The position numbers and the translations under genes were made by a program. Of a DNA stretch of 64,000 bases, positions 1 to 9,955 are shown piece after piece. This stretch comes from Misgurnus anguillicaudatus (Eukaryota; Chordata; Actinopteri; Cypriniformes; Cobitidae): contig NW_027395283.1 in NCBI RefSeq assembly GCF_027580225.2, positions 6,204,501-6,268,500 of the forward strand. The letters run 5' to 3'. Below the pieces are notes generated by a model, which saw only the letters and a program-made list of their open reading frames with translations, made no database searches and was not told the DNA's origin. How positions within the stretch are numbered: the stretch's first letter is position 1; the number at the start of each line of letters is the position of its first letter.

Positions 1-477
1 CTGGAACATCAAACTATGGTATGTGCTGTGGACCTGTGGAGTACATTGTGTCTGCTTGAATTTAGGGACCTGATGCATTTTACTATATAGGGTACACTTA
101 CCTTCACTCTACAATGATGTGGGATGGGCTGGAGGAGTTAAACGAGGGGTGGGAGGGTTAGCCAGCTTTCTTCTTACTGACACTTCAAGAAGATTAAAAA
201 AGGTTACAACAGAAAGATGATCAAAAAGGCACATCAACCATAAGATTTGCACCTTAGATATCTACATCTGATATTCGCTGTATGAGAAGTGCAGCATTAT
301 ACACATAAAATGTCTTACTAGGCTTGCTCCTTTGATGGAAACTTGGGTGGGCTAGAGAAGGCTGCTTCCTTTTTGTCACTGTCATGGCCATTTAAAAACA
401 AGGATTAAAATTCGAAAAATGTTTAAACACAAATATTACAAATTCTTATCAGGCATAATTAAAGTATGAGCATGTAA
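1..477. other. no gene seen
   Basis: AT-rich sequence with no long open frame, no tandem repeat and no element ends that I can recognise. It ends at the TTAA border of the fold-back element that follows. Confidence 0.5.
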
Positions 478-1310
478 TTAAAGGGAGAGTTCACCCAAAA
501 ATGAAAATAATGTAATTAATGACTCACGAGTTTGGAACGACATGAGGGTAAGACCTCCGTTCATCTTCGAAACACAGTTTAAGATATTTTAGATTTAGTC
601 TGAGAGCTTTCTGACCCTCCATTGAAAATCTATGCACAGTATACTGTCCAGGAACAGAGAGGTAATAAAAAAACATCATCAAAGTAGCCATTTGACATCA
701 GTGGGTCAGTTAAATTGTGTTGAAGCATCGAAAATACATTTTGGTCCAAAAATAACAAAATTACGACATCATTCAGCATTGTCTTCTCTTCCGGTTCTGT
801 TTTGAACGCGCACGAGACTAAAGTCACATGACTGCAGTGACGCAGCTGACGTACAACGTGGCTGATGTGTTATTAGGTGCGTCCCCGCTTTTTTTTGTGC
901 GCCCGAGCTTCGTTTACAGTCTGAGGGAGACGAATGCTGTAAATGTGAAAAAAATTCACAAACATATCTGATGATAACACGCCATCTGCGTCACAAGACT
1001 TTAGTCAGACACATGCGCTACACACGAGACATGGAAGAGAATGCTGAATAAATTTGTCATTTTTGGACCAAGATGTATTTTGGATGCTTCAACACATTCT
1101 AACTGACCCATTGATGTCAAATGGCAACTTTGATTATGTTTTTTATTATCTTTCTGGACATGGACAGTATACCGTGCATAGATTTTCAATGTAGGGTCAG
1201 AAAGCTCTCGGACTAAACATAAAACATCGGAGGTCTTACAAGTTTGGAACGACATGAGGGTGAGTCCTTAATGACATTATTTTTCATTTTTGGGTGAACT
1301 ATCCCTTTAA
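478..1310. mobile_element. fold-back (long inverted repeat) DNA element, TTAA ends
   Basis: The left end reads TTAAAGGGAGAGTTCACCC and the right end, reverse complemented, reads TTAAAGGGATAGTTCACCC. The two halves (about 478-850 and 960-1310) are reverse complements of each other for most of their length. Both carry the GAGTTTGGAACGACATGAGG block and the block around TTTTGGTCCAAAAAT. TTAA at both borders fits the target preference of piggyBac/Kolobok-type elements, but no transposase is present, so this is a non-autonomous copy. Weak open frames on the minus strand are the same arm read twice and are not genes. A lone arm of the same family lies at about 39190-39550. Confidence 0.85.
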
Positions 1311-1333
1311 TTTTCTAATGGACATATGGAAAC

Positions 1334-2074
1334 TTAAAGGAACACGCTGACTTTTTGGGATTTTAGCTCATTCACAGTAACCCCCAGAGTTAGATAAGTG
1401 CATACATACCCCTTCATCTCTGTGTGTGCCGTAACTCTGTCTGACGCACCCACCGCTAGCCTATCTGAGCATAAAGACTTGAAGTAAATGGCTCCAGCTA
1501 GCATGCTGCTCCCAATAAGTGACAAAATAACAGCAACATTTTCCTATTTATGTGTTGTGATTTGTTTAGTCACACCGTGTACAAACAACAAGGTCATGAC
1601 ACAGCCATCTTTTAACAGTATACATACTGGGAACTATATTCTCAGAAGGTGAAGCACTTGCTACTTGGGGGGAGTAACTGCACAACTCTGACCGAACTCT
1701 CTGCTCCTCACCGGGGGTTTCTCAGGTGCTGCTAGCAAATCACTGCACCCAAGTAGCCGGGCTTTGCCTTCTGAGAATATAGTTCCCTGTATGTATATGA
1801 TTAATAGATGGCTGCGTCTCACATGACCTTGTTATTTGTACATGTTGTGACTATACAAATCACAACATATAAATAGGAAAAAGTTGGCATTATTTTGTCA
1901 CTTATTGGGAGCAGCATGCTAGCTGGAGCCATTTACTTCAAGTCATTGTGCAAAGCTAAGCTAGCGGTGGGTGCATCAGACAGAGTTACGGCACGCACAG
2001 AGATGAAAGGAGTATGTATGCACTTATCTAGCTATGGGGATACAGTGAATAAGATAAAAAAAATAAGCCTTTAA
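1334..2074. mobile_element. second fold-back DNA element, TTAA ends
   Basis: Starts TTAAAGGAACACGCTGACTT and ends in TTAA after AATAAGCC. The left half (1334-1660) recurs inverted in the right half (1760-2074): the block GGAGCAGCATGCTAGCTGGA near 1909 is the inverse of the block near 1490-1515, and GCCTTCTGAGAATATAGTTC near 1766 mirrors the block near 1635. There is no coding capacity. It lies only 23 bp from the previous fold-back element, so the two may have hit the same TTAA-rich spot. Confidence 0.8.
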
Positions 2075-2085
2075 GGTCAAAATAG

Positions 2086-2520
2086 TTAATTCAACTTGCC
2101 AACTGTTATGTTGTTTCCAGCCATAGGTAGGAGGGAAGGGGGAGGAGGGTTTTTTGGAAGGTTTGTTGTGCGTTTTCTTCTTTTTCGCCTGTGATGTTTG
2201 TGGTGCATTTTGGGTGTCTGATGAAGGGCACGATGCAGGGGATGATGGTGGTGATGGTGATCTAAGTCAGGATGGTCTGTAAATGAAAAGTTTTTACAAA
2301 GATTAGTTTTCATATTGATCACATCGAACATAGAAAGTACAATGAGTAACATCAGAACAACATAGCCCCCCACTCTCACTTGTCTCATGTAGTATTCAAC
2401 AAGAGTATTGTTTTCATCCTTTAGATGGGTTGGGTGATGTCCTCTTGAAAAAACTTTGGAGTATTTTGTATGAGTCTTTATAGACCCTTTTACTCTTTGT
2501 ACACAATGATGATGTGGCAA
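2086..2520 (-). CDS. unrecognised 144-codon open frame, doubtful gene
   Basis: Open frame on the minus strand. It has one strongly hydrophobic stretch (about residues 51-66, centred on YVVLMLLIVL), then a run of six histidines (about residues 87-92), a basic stretch rich in His, Lys and Arg, and a PPPP tract. I do not recognise a family. The composition could come from simple GATGGTGGTGATGGTGAT-type sequence on the + strand, which creates the His run. No clear splice sites or promoter flank it. Probably a chance frame; listed because the membrane-like segment is not low complexity. Confidence 0.12.
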   Translation of the reverse strand: MPHHHCVQRVKGSIKTHTKYSKVFSRGHHPTHLKDENNTLVEYYMRQVRVGGYVVLMLLIVLSMFDVINMKTNLCKNFSFTDHPDLDHHHHHHPLHRALHQTPKMHHKHHRRKRRKRTTNLPKNPPPPSLLPMAGNNITVGKLN

Positions 2521-3384
2521 CGTAGGTGCACGCAGTTTGGCAACGGAAGTATGGTAAGAATCAGCAGTGAAGTAACACAGACAAAGTTATTTTAAAAAGT
2601 TGACTTATCAACTTTTTCAACACATCTACCAGATCCGTGTACTATAGTGGAGTGGATAGAAGACATTAGCAGATGGCCAAATATAAAGTGGCCAGATACA
2701 TATATACGTATATTAGTATATTATATTAGTGCAACCAAACGCAACAACCAGACATTTTGATGCTGGGAAACCGTTTTAATAAACTTTCTGAGTTGCTAAC
2801 AGGTTAGAGAACCACTGGGGAACAACAACACTTCCGTGGCCGAAATGCGCGCGCAAGCTATTTGATCACGTGGGCTGTAAAAGGTTCTGGAGGCCACCAA
2901 GCCATGCCTTCATCGTATTTACCTGAGTGAAAAAAACAGAAAAGACATTTTATTTTGCCTAAATTACAAAGGTTAAATAAAGGCTCTATTTTATGAATAG
3001 GTGTGTGTCCAAAAACACTTACTTCCTATCACTTTATTACTTAATAACCACTTTGTCTGACTGTCTACAGTGGCTGTGCACTTGTACTAAACTAGCTCTT
3101 TGATTGACAGGTCTACTTTTAACGTTACCATAAAAACGCACAACAAGAGCTGCCTTTAATTTTAAGCATGTCACTTAGACAAAAGCATTAAAAATGCATT
3201 TAGAGTGTAAGGGGTTGATATTATAAAATGACAGATGTCATTTTTGTGTGGACAAAAGACAGTCCGTCAATTTATTACCGTTTACCTAACTGTTTACCGA
3301 ACGATCCCCTCACGTCAAAAATACTGTCTAAAACAACTCACTGAAAAATATTTAATACGCGAACATATTAATAATAACTAACCA
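2521..3384. other. no gene seen
   Basis: Unclassified intergenic DNA. A CpG-containing patch at about 2825-2880 has several CG dinucleotides but no associated open frame. No element ends were recognised. Confidence 0.4.
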
Positions 3385-3483
3385 GGGGTGCGTTTCCCAA
3401 AACCATGTTGCTTATTTTCCATTGCCAACCAACTAGTTGCTAACACAACAGGTTAGCAACTATGGTTTTGGGAAACGCACCCC
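3385..3483. mobile_element. 99-bp palindromic MITE
   Basis: GGGGTGCGTTTCCCAAAACC at the left end is perfectly inverted at the right end (GGTTTTGGGAAACGCACCCC). The inner bases also pair (GTTGCTAAC with GTTAGCAAC), so the whole unit can fold into a hairpin. It has no coding capacity. Confidence 0.85.
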
Positions 3484-4250
3484 AAGTCAACAGTTATAAC
3501 AACAAACCAAGTCTAAAAACATGTAACGTTGCCTCCGACGCCAATTTCTGTCATCCGTTTATCGAAAACATTTCCACAATCATATTTAATCAACATACCT
3601 TCGCGCTTACACTGCCGGCTTGATGTGGACCAACAACTGCGTAGATCTAGTGAAGAAAAAAAGAGGCGCGGTCGGCATAAAGGTTGCTCGCGGTTCCTCT
3701 GCCGATCTCCGGCTGCAGACTCATCGCGCCGATCGTTTACCCACCTACTTTTATTCTGTGTGCAGGGGAAAAACCCCAACCGACACTTTGCCGCTGGTGC
3801 CCTCCAATTGCCGACGTCGGTAAGACTGAACGTGCTGTCTGGGTTTATTTTACGACCCGCAAAGTACCGCGTAATTAAACCGAATTTACAGCGTACCTAT
3901 TTGTAACAACAGAGTACCTCTACAGTACGTACTTGTAGTTATAAGGGAACAATATTTTAAGTTTGGGGTAATAAGGGGGTAAGAATATATTGAAAATTAT
4001 TCTCTAAGTATTTCATAACTACAGGGTACCTATTGTAATATTACGTGGTATGTATGACTTACGTCTATGGGTAATATGGTCTATGTGTAATATGTTTTTT
4101 TTCTTCATATTTGCTACTTACCTGATGAAGTGTTTTGTATAGCCTACAGTTGATGTCTACAAGCCACGTCGGCAAATAAAATATAACACACAATACAAAT
4201 AATAGCAACTTGTACCTCTTTGATCTGTATATGTATACAGCAGTTACGAG

Positions 4251-4445
4251 GTAACTCTTATATTTGCGGGCTGTAAATTAAAGTGGGGCTTATTCCCCGC
4301 TTGTTCTGTGTATGTACCAAGTAACTCTTATATTTGCGGGCTGTAAACTAAAGTTGGGCTTATTCCCCGCTTGTTCTGTGTATGTACTAGGTAACTCTCA
4401 TATTTGCGGGCTGTAAACTAAAGTGGTGCTTTGTTCACCTCTTGT
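4251..4445. repeat. tandem repeat, 70-bp unit, about 2.8 copies
   Basis: GTAACTCTTA/CATATTTGCG starts at 4251, 4321 and 4391, a period of exactly 70 bp. Units differ by a few substitutions. It sits inside the long-TIR element, as internal tandem repeats often do in non-autonomous DNA transposons. Confidence 0.85.
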
Positions 4446-4555
4446 TATAAAATGTTATAGGGTAAATACCATAAACATACAGAATATTGTTATTTTTGTT
4501 TTAAAACAACTTATTTCAAAACATCTTTAAAACACTATAATTAAGCCAACACTTG

Positions 4556-4794
4556 GGGGCGGTTTCCAGGACAGGGATTAGACTAGTCCTAGACTTAAAC
4601 ACTTTTAAGATCTCTCCAAACTGAAAACAACTTGCACTTACATATCTTAAAATACATCAGTGCCCTTTCTTTTACCTCAAAATGCACACAGGTAATGTTT
4701 TTAGTAAGGCATGTTTGTTAAAACTAGTTATATTTCCTAATTAAACTAAGGCCTAGTCCTGGATTAAGCTAATCCTGGTCCGGGAAACCGCCCC
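4556..4794 (+). mobile_element. MITE, GGGG-GGTTTCC family, copy 1
   Basis: About 239 bp, starting GGGGCGGTTTCC and ending GGGAAACCGCCCC. The internal blocks ACTAGTCCTAGAC and CTGAAAACAACTTGCA and the motif AAGGCATGTTTGTTAAAA are shared with the copies at 12355-12593 (inverted) and 25503-25731. It is nested in the 3844-5900 element. Confidence 0.9.
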
Positions 4795-5900
4795 TTAATG
4801 TTTATTATCACATAACTTTTATTTAAAATAAAAAATCATGACAATTTTTTATTGTTTTTGCGGCTTGGCTTCCTCTGTTGGTGTTCTTGTCCACTCGGAT
4901 GATGAGTTGATGTCGTCTCACAAATGCTGTTCTGCATTACATATAAAAAACATAAATGAAAGCCTTCAGTAAATGTTTCTTCACTGTGCCTTGACAGAAA
5001 CAGAGTTTTCTGAGCCAGTTACGTTAATAACTTAAGGCTAACTTATGTGCTAGCTAACCTGCTACCGTTGGCAACTTTCTTGAAAAAACATTGTTTGAAA
5101 TGCGTGAGTCATGTAACAAAACCAGTCACCTTATTCAGCATGCGGATCCTGCTAACATCACTCGCAGCCGTACTCCACAGTGTAGAACGTTTTTAAATTT
5201 CACCTCAGGATCGCGTTCCAGCAAACCTCCTGCAGACGGCCGCGCGCTCTACACCTGCGCAGTAGCCTACGCATGTAGTCGTCTTTTGCTTTAGCGGGAG
5301 CTGATATCTGCTGTTGTTTCATTCTGGTTTGCCATTGCATAAATTATATTTGGCTAAAATACTTGTGTTTACAGTAAATAAATTGCAAAGCACCACTTCA
5401 AATATGTCCGCAAATGTAGGAGTTTCCTGGTAAATAGGGAATAAGTTGCTATTTTTATTGTACTTACCTTAAAAAAAAGATAACCACATTAAATCAGCTG
5501 GACTTTTGTTATTAAAAGCAAGTAATATAGGCTACTAAAATAAAAATGATGAGCTGTTATATTTATTTGCCGATGTGGCTCGTAGACATTGACTGTATAC
5601 AACATTCAGTAGTCAATATGAAAAATTCACAATAAAAAAATAAAACATAATTTCCCCATAGACTTGACTAAGTCATACATACCACGTAATATTACAATAG
5701 GTACCCTGTTGTTATAAAATACTTTGAGTATAAATAATTTACAATTCTTCATATTCTTACCCCCTTATTACCCCAAACTTAAAATATTATTACCTTATAC
5801 CTACAAGTAGCCTACGTACTGTATAGGTACCCTGTTGTTACAAATAGGTACGCTGTAAATTCGGTTTAATTACGCGGTACTTTGCGGGTCGTAAAATAAA

Positions 5901-6330
5901 GTGTTACCAAACTTTCTCTATCGTAACCACATTATAAGAGTCTTAAAGTGACAGACACCCAGAAATGTCAGAGCCTTTTATACAACTTAAGTGAATTAAT
6001 TTGTTTTTAATTTTATGAAGAAGCAGTGCACATCAACCATGTTGAAAGCATTCAAGTAGGAGACAAAACTGCAGGAGAAAGAAGTCCAGAACATCAGAGA
6101 ACATTCATCTTGAACATCTTGATGATAACAGCACATTCAATAATACAGAAACAGACACTGAAAGTCTTTATCCTCACTAACTATTATAGTAGCTTTATGA
6201 CAAATGCCTTATACATGTTTGAAGTATTACCTGCTCCCATACTGTACGATGCACTTCTGTTTTTAGGGAGGTTAGGCTGTGATGTTTGGAAATTGCAGTA
6301 ATTTTTGGGTTTGTTTCTAATACCCAATAG
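5901..6330. other. no gene assigned
   Basis: Contains a 91-codon open frame (6026-6301) of unremarkable composition that I do not recognise. An acceptor-like CCCAATAG ends at 6330 just before the F-box-like exon, so part of this may be a degenerate intron. Confidence 0.3.
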
Positions 6331-6660
6331 TTGCCAGATGTTGTCCTGTCAGAAATTCTTCTTCATGTGGTCCTGGAGGAGGATGATGCTGCATTGTTAA
6401 ATCTCTCTTTGGTTTGTTTCAGATTCAGAAGTCTGGTGGACAGGCACACTTCTGCTGGCTTGATGGTATTCATTTTCTTTTACATATTTGATTAAAGAGG
6501 TTTAAAATGCTGCCATATCATTAAATTTCTCTGTTGACATGTCTGAATGTTTATATTTGTAATGTTAATTTATTATGCTCTTCATTTCAATATACAGGTG
6601 TAACTAAATGGAGAAAAAAGTCTGAGCCATCGCAGGAATTTTAGAAAATGTTTACACTGC
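6331..6660 (+). pseudogene. degenerate F-box-like gene fragment
   Basis: Behind an acceptor-like AG the frame reads LPDVVLSEILLHVV, then an acidic loop, then NLSLVCFRFRSLV. This is the usual F-box pattern (LP..VL..IL, then L..VC..FR.LV), the module that recruits substrates to SKP1-cullin ubiquitin ligases. About 30 bases later a shifted frame gives HFCWLD. Across a possible intron (donor near 6465, acceptor near 6597) it continues GVTKWRKKSEPSQEF and reaches a stop. I recall an F-box followed by a WLDxVTxW block from fish multigene proteins, but from memory only. The frameshift and early stop argue for a pseudogene. Identification is from motif shape alone. Confidence 0.4.
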
Positions 6661-7485
<825 letters not shown>

Positions 7486-7699
7486 CCTATATAATAAATA
7501 TATAACATACAGTACATCTAGTAGTAAGTGCTTCATATAAATATGAATTAATTTATCTAGGTGTTTTTTTGTGCATATTTTTCATTATTTCACACAAACA
7601 TTGATTTACTCACATATGCATTCATACATAAATATTCAGCTGGAATTTAATCACCAAATTATCTTCATCTTTGTTTATATTCAATAAATAATCCTGACA

Positions 7700-7889
7700 T
7701 TAATACTTAACACCAGCAGCGGCACAGAAGGGACTTTGGACCGTACTTTGATCTCTTACTGCTTTAAGTCATAAACAGGTGTGTTTTATAATCTCTCACC
7801 ATTTTACACACCAGTTTTAATGTGTCTGCATTCGCTGAAAGTCACTTACGTGTCCTTGTTCACTTTGAGTAGAAATATGTTGACGAAGG
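7700..7889 (+). promoter_or_regulatory. possible 5' noncoding exon and promoter region of the NLR gene
   Basis: A strong donor, GACGAAG|GTAAGTG, occurs at 7889/7890, about 650 bp before the first coding exon at 8540. The second NLR gene in the window has a comparable short noncoding exon ending at 62887. No clear TATA box or interferon element was seen here. This is a weak inference from position and the donor. Confidence 0.2.
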
Positions 7890-8081
7890 TAAGTGTTACT
7901 TGACTCAATGTTTCTAATAAAATCATTATCATTATTACAGTTAATAGTAAAATTAAACTTTTATATTCATCTAAACAGTATCATCTATTATCGTTTTTAA
8001 AACATGACTAATATTTATTAAAGCTCAGTGACTGAATGGATTTTGTCAAAAGTAGTGCAGAGACTTTGTGCTGATTTATAA

Positions 8082-8236
8082 CTTTTATGTATCTTTTAAA
8101 TTCTTTATAATTTCTGTGTAAAGTTATTTAAATGATGCTATATCAAGTCATTTTTATTTATTTAGCACTTTTCACAATTGTTCATTGTTTAAAAACAGCT
8201 TCAAATGAAATAGAAACTAAAACACACACACAAACA
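8082..8236 (-). repeat. LINE 3'-tail fragment within a duplicated block, copy 1
   Basis: A 155-bp block starting ACTTTTATGTATC and carrying ATTTAGCACTTTTCACAATT recurs at 8970-9124 with few differences. The core resembles the 3' end of the minus-strand LINE B (ATAGCGCTTTTCACAATTTG near 40015), so it is an old LINE tail that was later copied with the surrounding NLR segment. Confidence 0.75.
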
Positions 8237-8314
8237 TGCTTGTCTACTGACTCAGAGGTTTAGACTTTGTGCTGGTTTATAAAAGTATTAAACCTATGAT
8301 CATGATTCATAGAT

Positions 8315-8510
8315 TCATTAGATTCATTAAGAGTCTGTGGAGGTGATCAGATTCAATTCAGAGTCTGTGGAGGTGAATCAGATTAATTCAGAGTCTGTGG
8401 AGGTGAATCAGATTCATTCAGAGTCTGTGGAGAGAATCAGATTCATTCAGAGTCTGTGGAGGTGAATCAGATTCATTCAGAGTATGTGGAGGAGATCAGA
8501 TTTATCAGTG
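8315..8510. repeat. minisatellite, about 29-bp unit, upstream of the first NLR coding exon
   Basis: About six copies of a unit built on ATTCAGAGTCTGTGGAGGTG and a following AATCAG. Copies vary by small indels. It lies directly before the first coding exon at 8540, in the likely 5' UTR, and could affect transcription or transcript length between alleles. Confidence 0.8.
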
Positions 8511-8539
8511 GAGATCAGACTGATGTGACTGAATGATTC

Positions 8540-8589
8540 ATGGCTGATTCACAAACATTCAGAGATGAAGATGATTCTCCAGGAGTCAG
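8540..8589 (+). CDS. NLRC3-like gene A, first coding exon
   Basis: ATG at 8540 opens 16 codons plus 2 nt (MADSQTFRDEDDSPGV, then AG), ending at AG|GTATTC. The exon is exactly 50 nt with phase 2. The second NLR gene (63369-63418) has the same length, phase and ending (..EDFSPGC plus AG). This supports both the start codon and the donor. The encoded piece is short, acidic and without a domain; in fish NLR genes it precedes repeated about 30-40-residue exons of unknown role. Too short to be found by simple open-frame scanning. Confidence 0.75.
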
Positions 8590-8811
8590 GTATTCTTATT
8601 CAAATCTGTACAAAATGTTTTATCTAAACACAAGTGAATTACAAGTAACACACTTTCTTTAATTTAAACTGTTATTAATGTAAATAACATTCTGCATGTT
8701 TATATGATCAATTAATTTGTAATTAGATTATCAAATAGCTGTAAATATCTTTCTTGATGCAAATTAAACTAAGAATGAAAACATCTACATCTGTATATTA
8801 TCTTGTTATAG

Positions 8812-8928
8812 ATCAGACCATCAGAAGAGATCAGACTCATCTCAGATCAGCTGTTTGTCTATGAAGAGTGATGGATCTATGAATAATCCAATACAATTTC
8901 AGGACAGAGAAACATCACCTGGTCTGAG
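8812..8928 (+). CDS. NLRC3-like gene A, N-terminal repeat exon 1
   Basis: Acceptor TTGTTATAG precedes 8812 and donor AG|GTACAA follows 8928. Length is 117 nt, a multiple of three with phase 2 at both ends, so it can be skipped or duplicated without breaking frame. It encodes SDHQKRSDSSQISCLSMKSD and a further stretch ending ETSPGLR. The motif S-x-x-S-C-x-SMKSD is repeated in exon 9604-9690 and in gene B exon 63550-63663. The role of this repeat is not known to me. Confidence 0.75.
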
Positions 8929-8969
8929 GTACAACAGCTGTCTCATGATCAGCAATATATTTTAAAATG

Positions 8970-9124
8970 GACTTTTATGTATCTTTTAAATTCTTTATAA
9001 TTTCTGTGTAAAGTTATTTAAATGACGCTATGTCAAATCAATTTTATTTATTTAGCACTTTTCACAATTGTTCATTGTTTCAAAACAGCTTCACATGAAA
9101 TAGAAACTAAAACACACACACAAA
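8970..9124 (-). repeat. LINE 3'-tail fragment within a duplicated block, copy 2
   Basis: Second copy of the 155-bp block at 8082-8236, 888 bp downstream. The spacing is close to that between the two N-terminal repeat exons, so the exon and its intron were probably duplicated together. Confidence 0.75.
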
Positions 9125-9603
9125 AAAGCAAAAAACAATAAAAGCACAGCAGTTTTTAATAGTTTAGGATGAAGTAAAATGAGTTACTCTGTTTGTTTCT
9201 TTAAGTAAAGTAATGAGTAGGAGTCAAACTATATTATAAACACAGTCTATGATGGAGTATGTGGAGGTATTTTGTTACTAATAGAATAATGCAATACATA
9301 AAACTCCAACTCCAAACTATAACCTTTAATCCTCTCCAGAAATACATGAAGTACATGGAGGCACTCAAAATTATTCCCTAATAGAATGATGATAATCATA
9401 TAATAATAATAATAATAGCACTAAAGTGAAGTAGTGATATTTGTAAGATTGTAACTGGACCATAATAATGAAAGCAGTATTAATGAAAATATTACATTTA
9501 AGTTAATCTTATTATTATGTATAAATGTGTTATATAATAAACTTTACTGCGAAATAATTCCTAGAAACCTGGAGAGATCTGACAAACATCTACAGTAGAA
9601 GAG

Positions 9604-9690
9604 ATCAGACTCATCTGAGATCAGCTGTGTGTCCATGAAGAGTAATCAGTCAATAACATTTCAGGACAGAGAAACATCACCTGGTCTGAG
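9604..9690 (+). CDS. NLRC3-like gene A, N-terminal repeat exon 2 (optional or decayed)
   Basis: Repeats the preceding exon: TCAGACTCATCTGAGATCAG, then an SMKSNQS-type segment, ending ETSPGLR at donor AG|GTACAA. To keep frame the acceptor must be the AG at 9602-9603, which has a poor pyrimidine tract; the better-placed CTACAG at 9555 region would read a stop or the wrong frame. The exon is 87 nt and phase 2 if used, so skipping keeps the protein in frame. It may be a duplicated exon losing function. Confidence 0.45.
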
Positions 9691-9955
9691 GTACAACAGC
9701 TCTGTATAGATAAAGATATGATAATATACTCAAATATGTGTTCACAAACTGTTGACTAGTCTATTTATATCAGATTGTCTGAATGTCTTCTGTTTAATAT
9801 AAATAATATTGTCTGGATCAGACTCAGATCAAATAAGAGTGTATAAGAATCATGTTGTTATTTAATTCAGCAGATATCACTTAAATGATATTAGTTTACA
9901 TGTTTTTATAACTTATGTAATAATTTATGTAATAGTATCATGCATCTGTTTACAG

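Larger units (their letters stand above)
3844..5900. mobile_element. DNA transposon with long terminal inverted repeats (about 230 bp)
   Basis: The left terminus TTTATTTTACGACCCGCAAA recurs inverted at 5881-5900. The inverted similarity continues inward for about 230 bp on each side (3844-4075 against about 5660-5900), including the GGTACC and TTACCCCCTTATTACCCC blocks. No transposase frame is evident, so the copy is non-autonomous. A GC/CpG-rich patch lies at about 5200-5290. The interior holds a 70-bp tandem array (4251-4445) and a nested MITE (4556-4794). The right border may extend a few bases further (GTGTTACC), so the left tip may be slightly truncated. Confidence 0.75.

Noticed and set aside
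3529..3906. Overlapping + and - frames of 60-125 codons in a GC-rich patch
   Set aside because: Several overlapping frames on both strands in a CpG-rich patch, none with a motif, point to chance.
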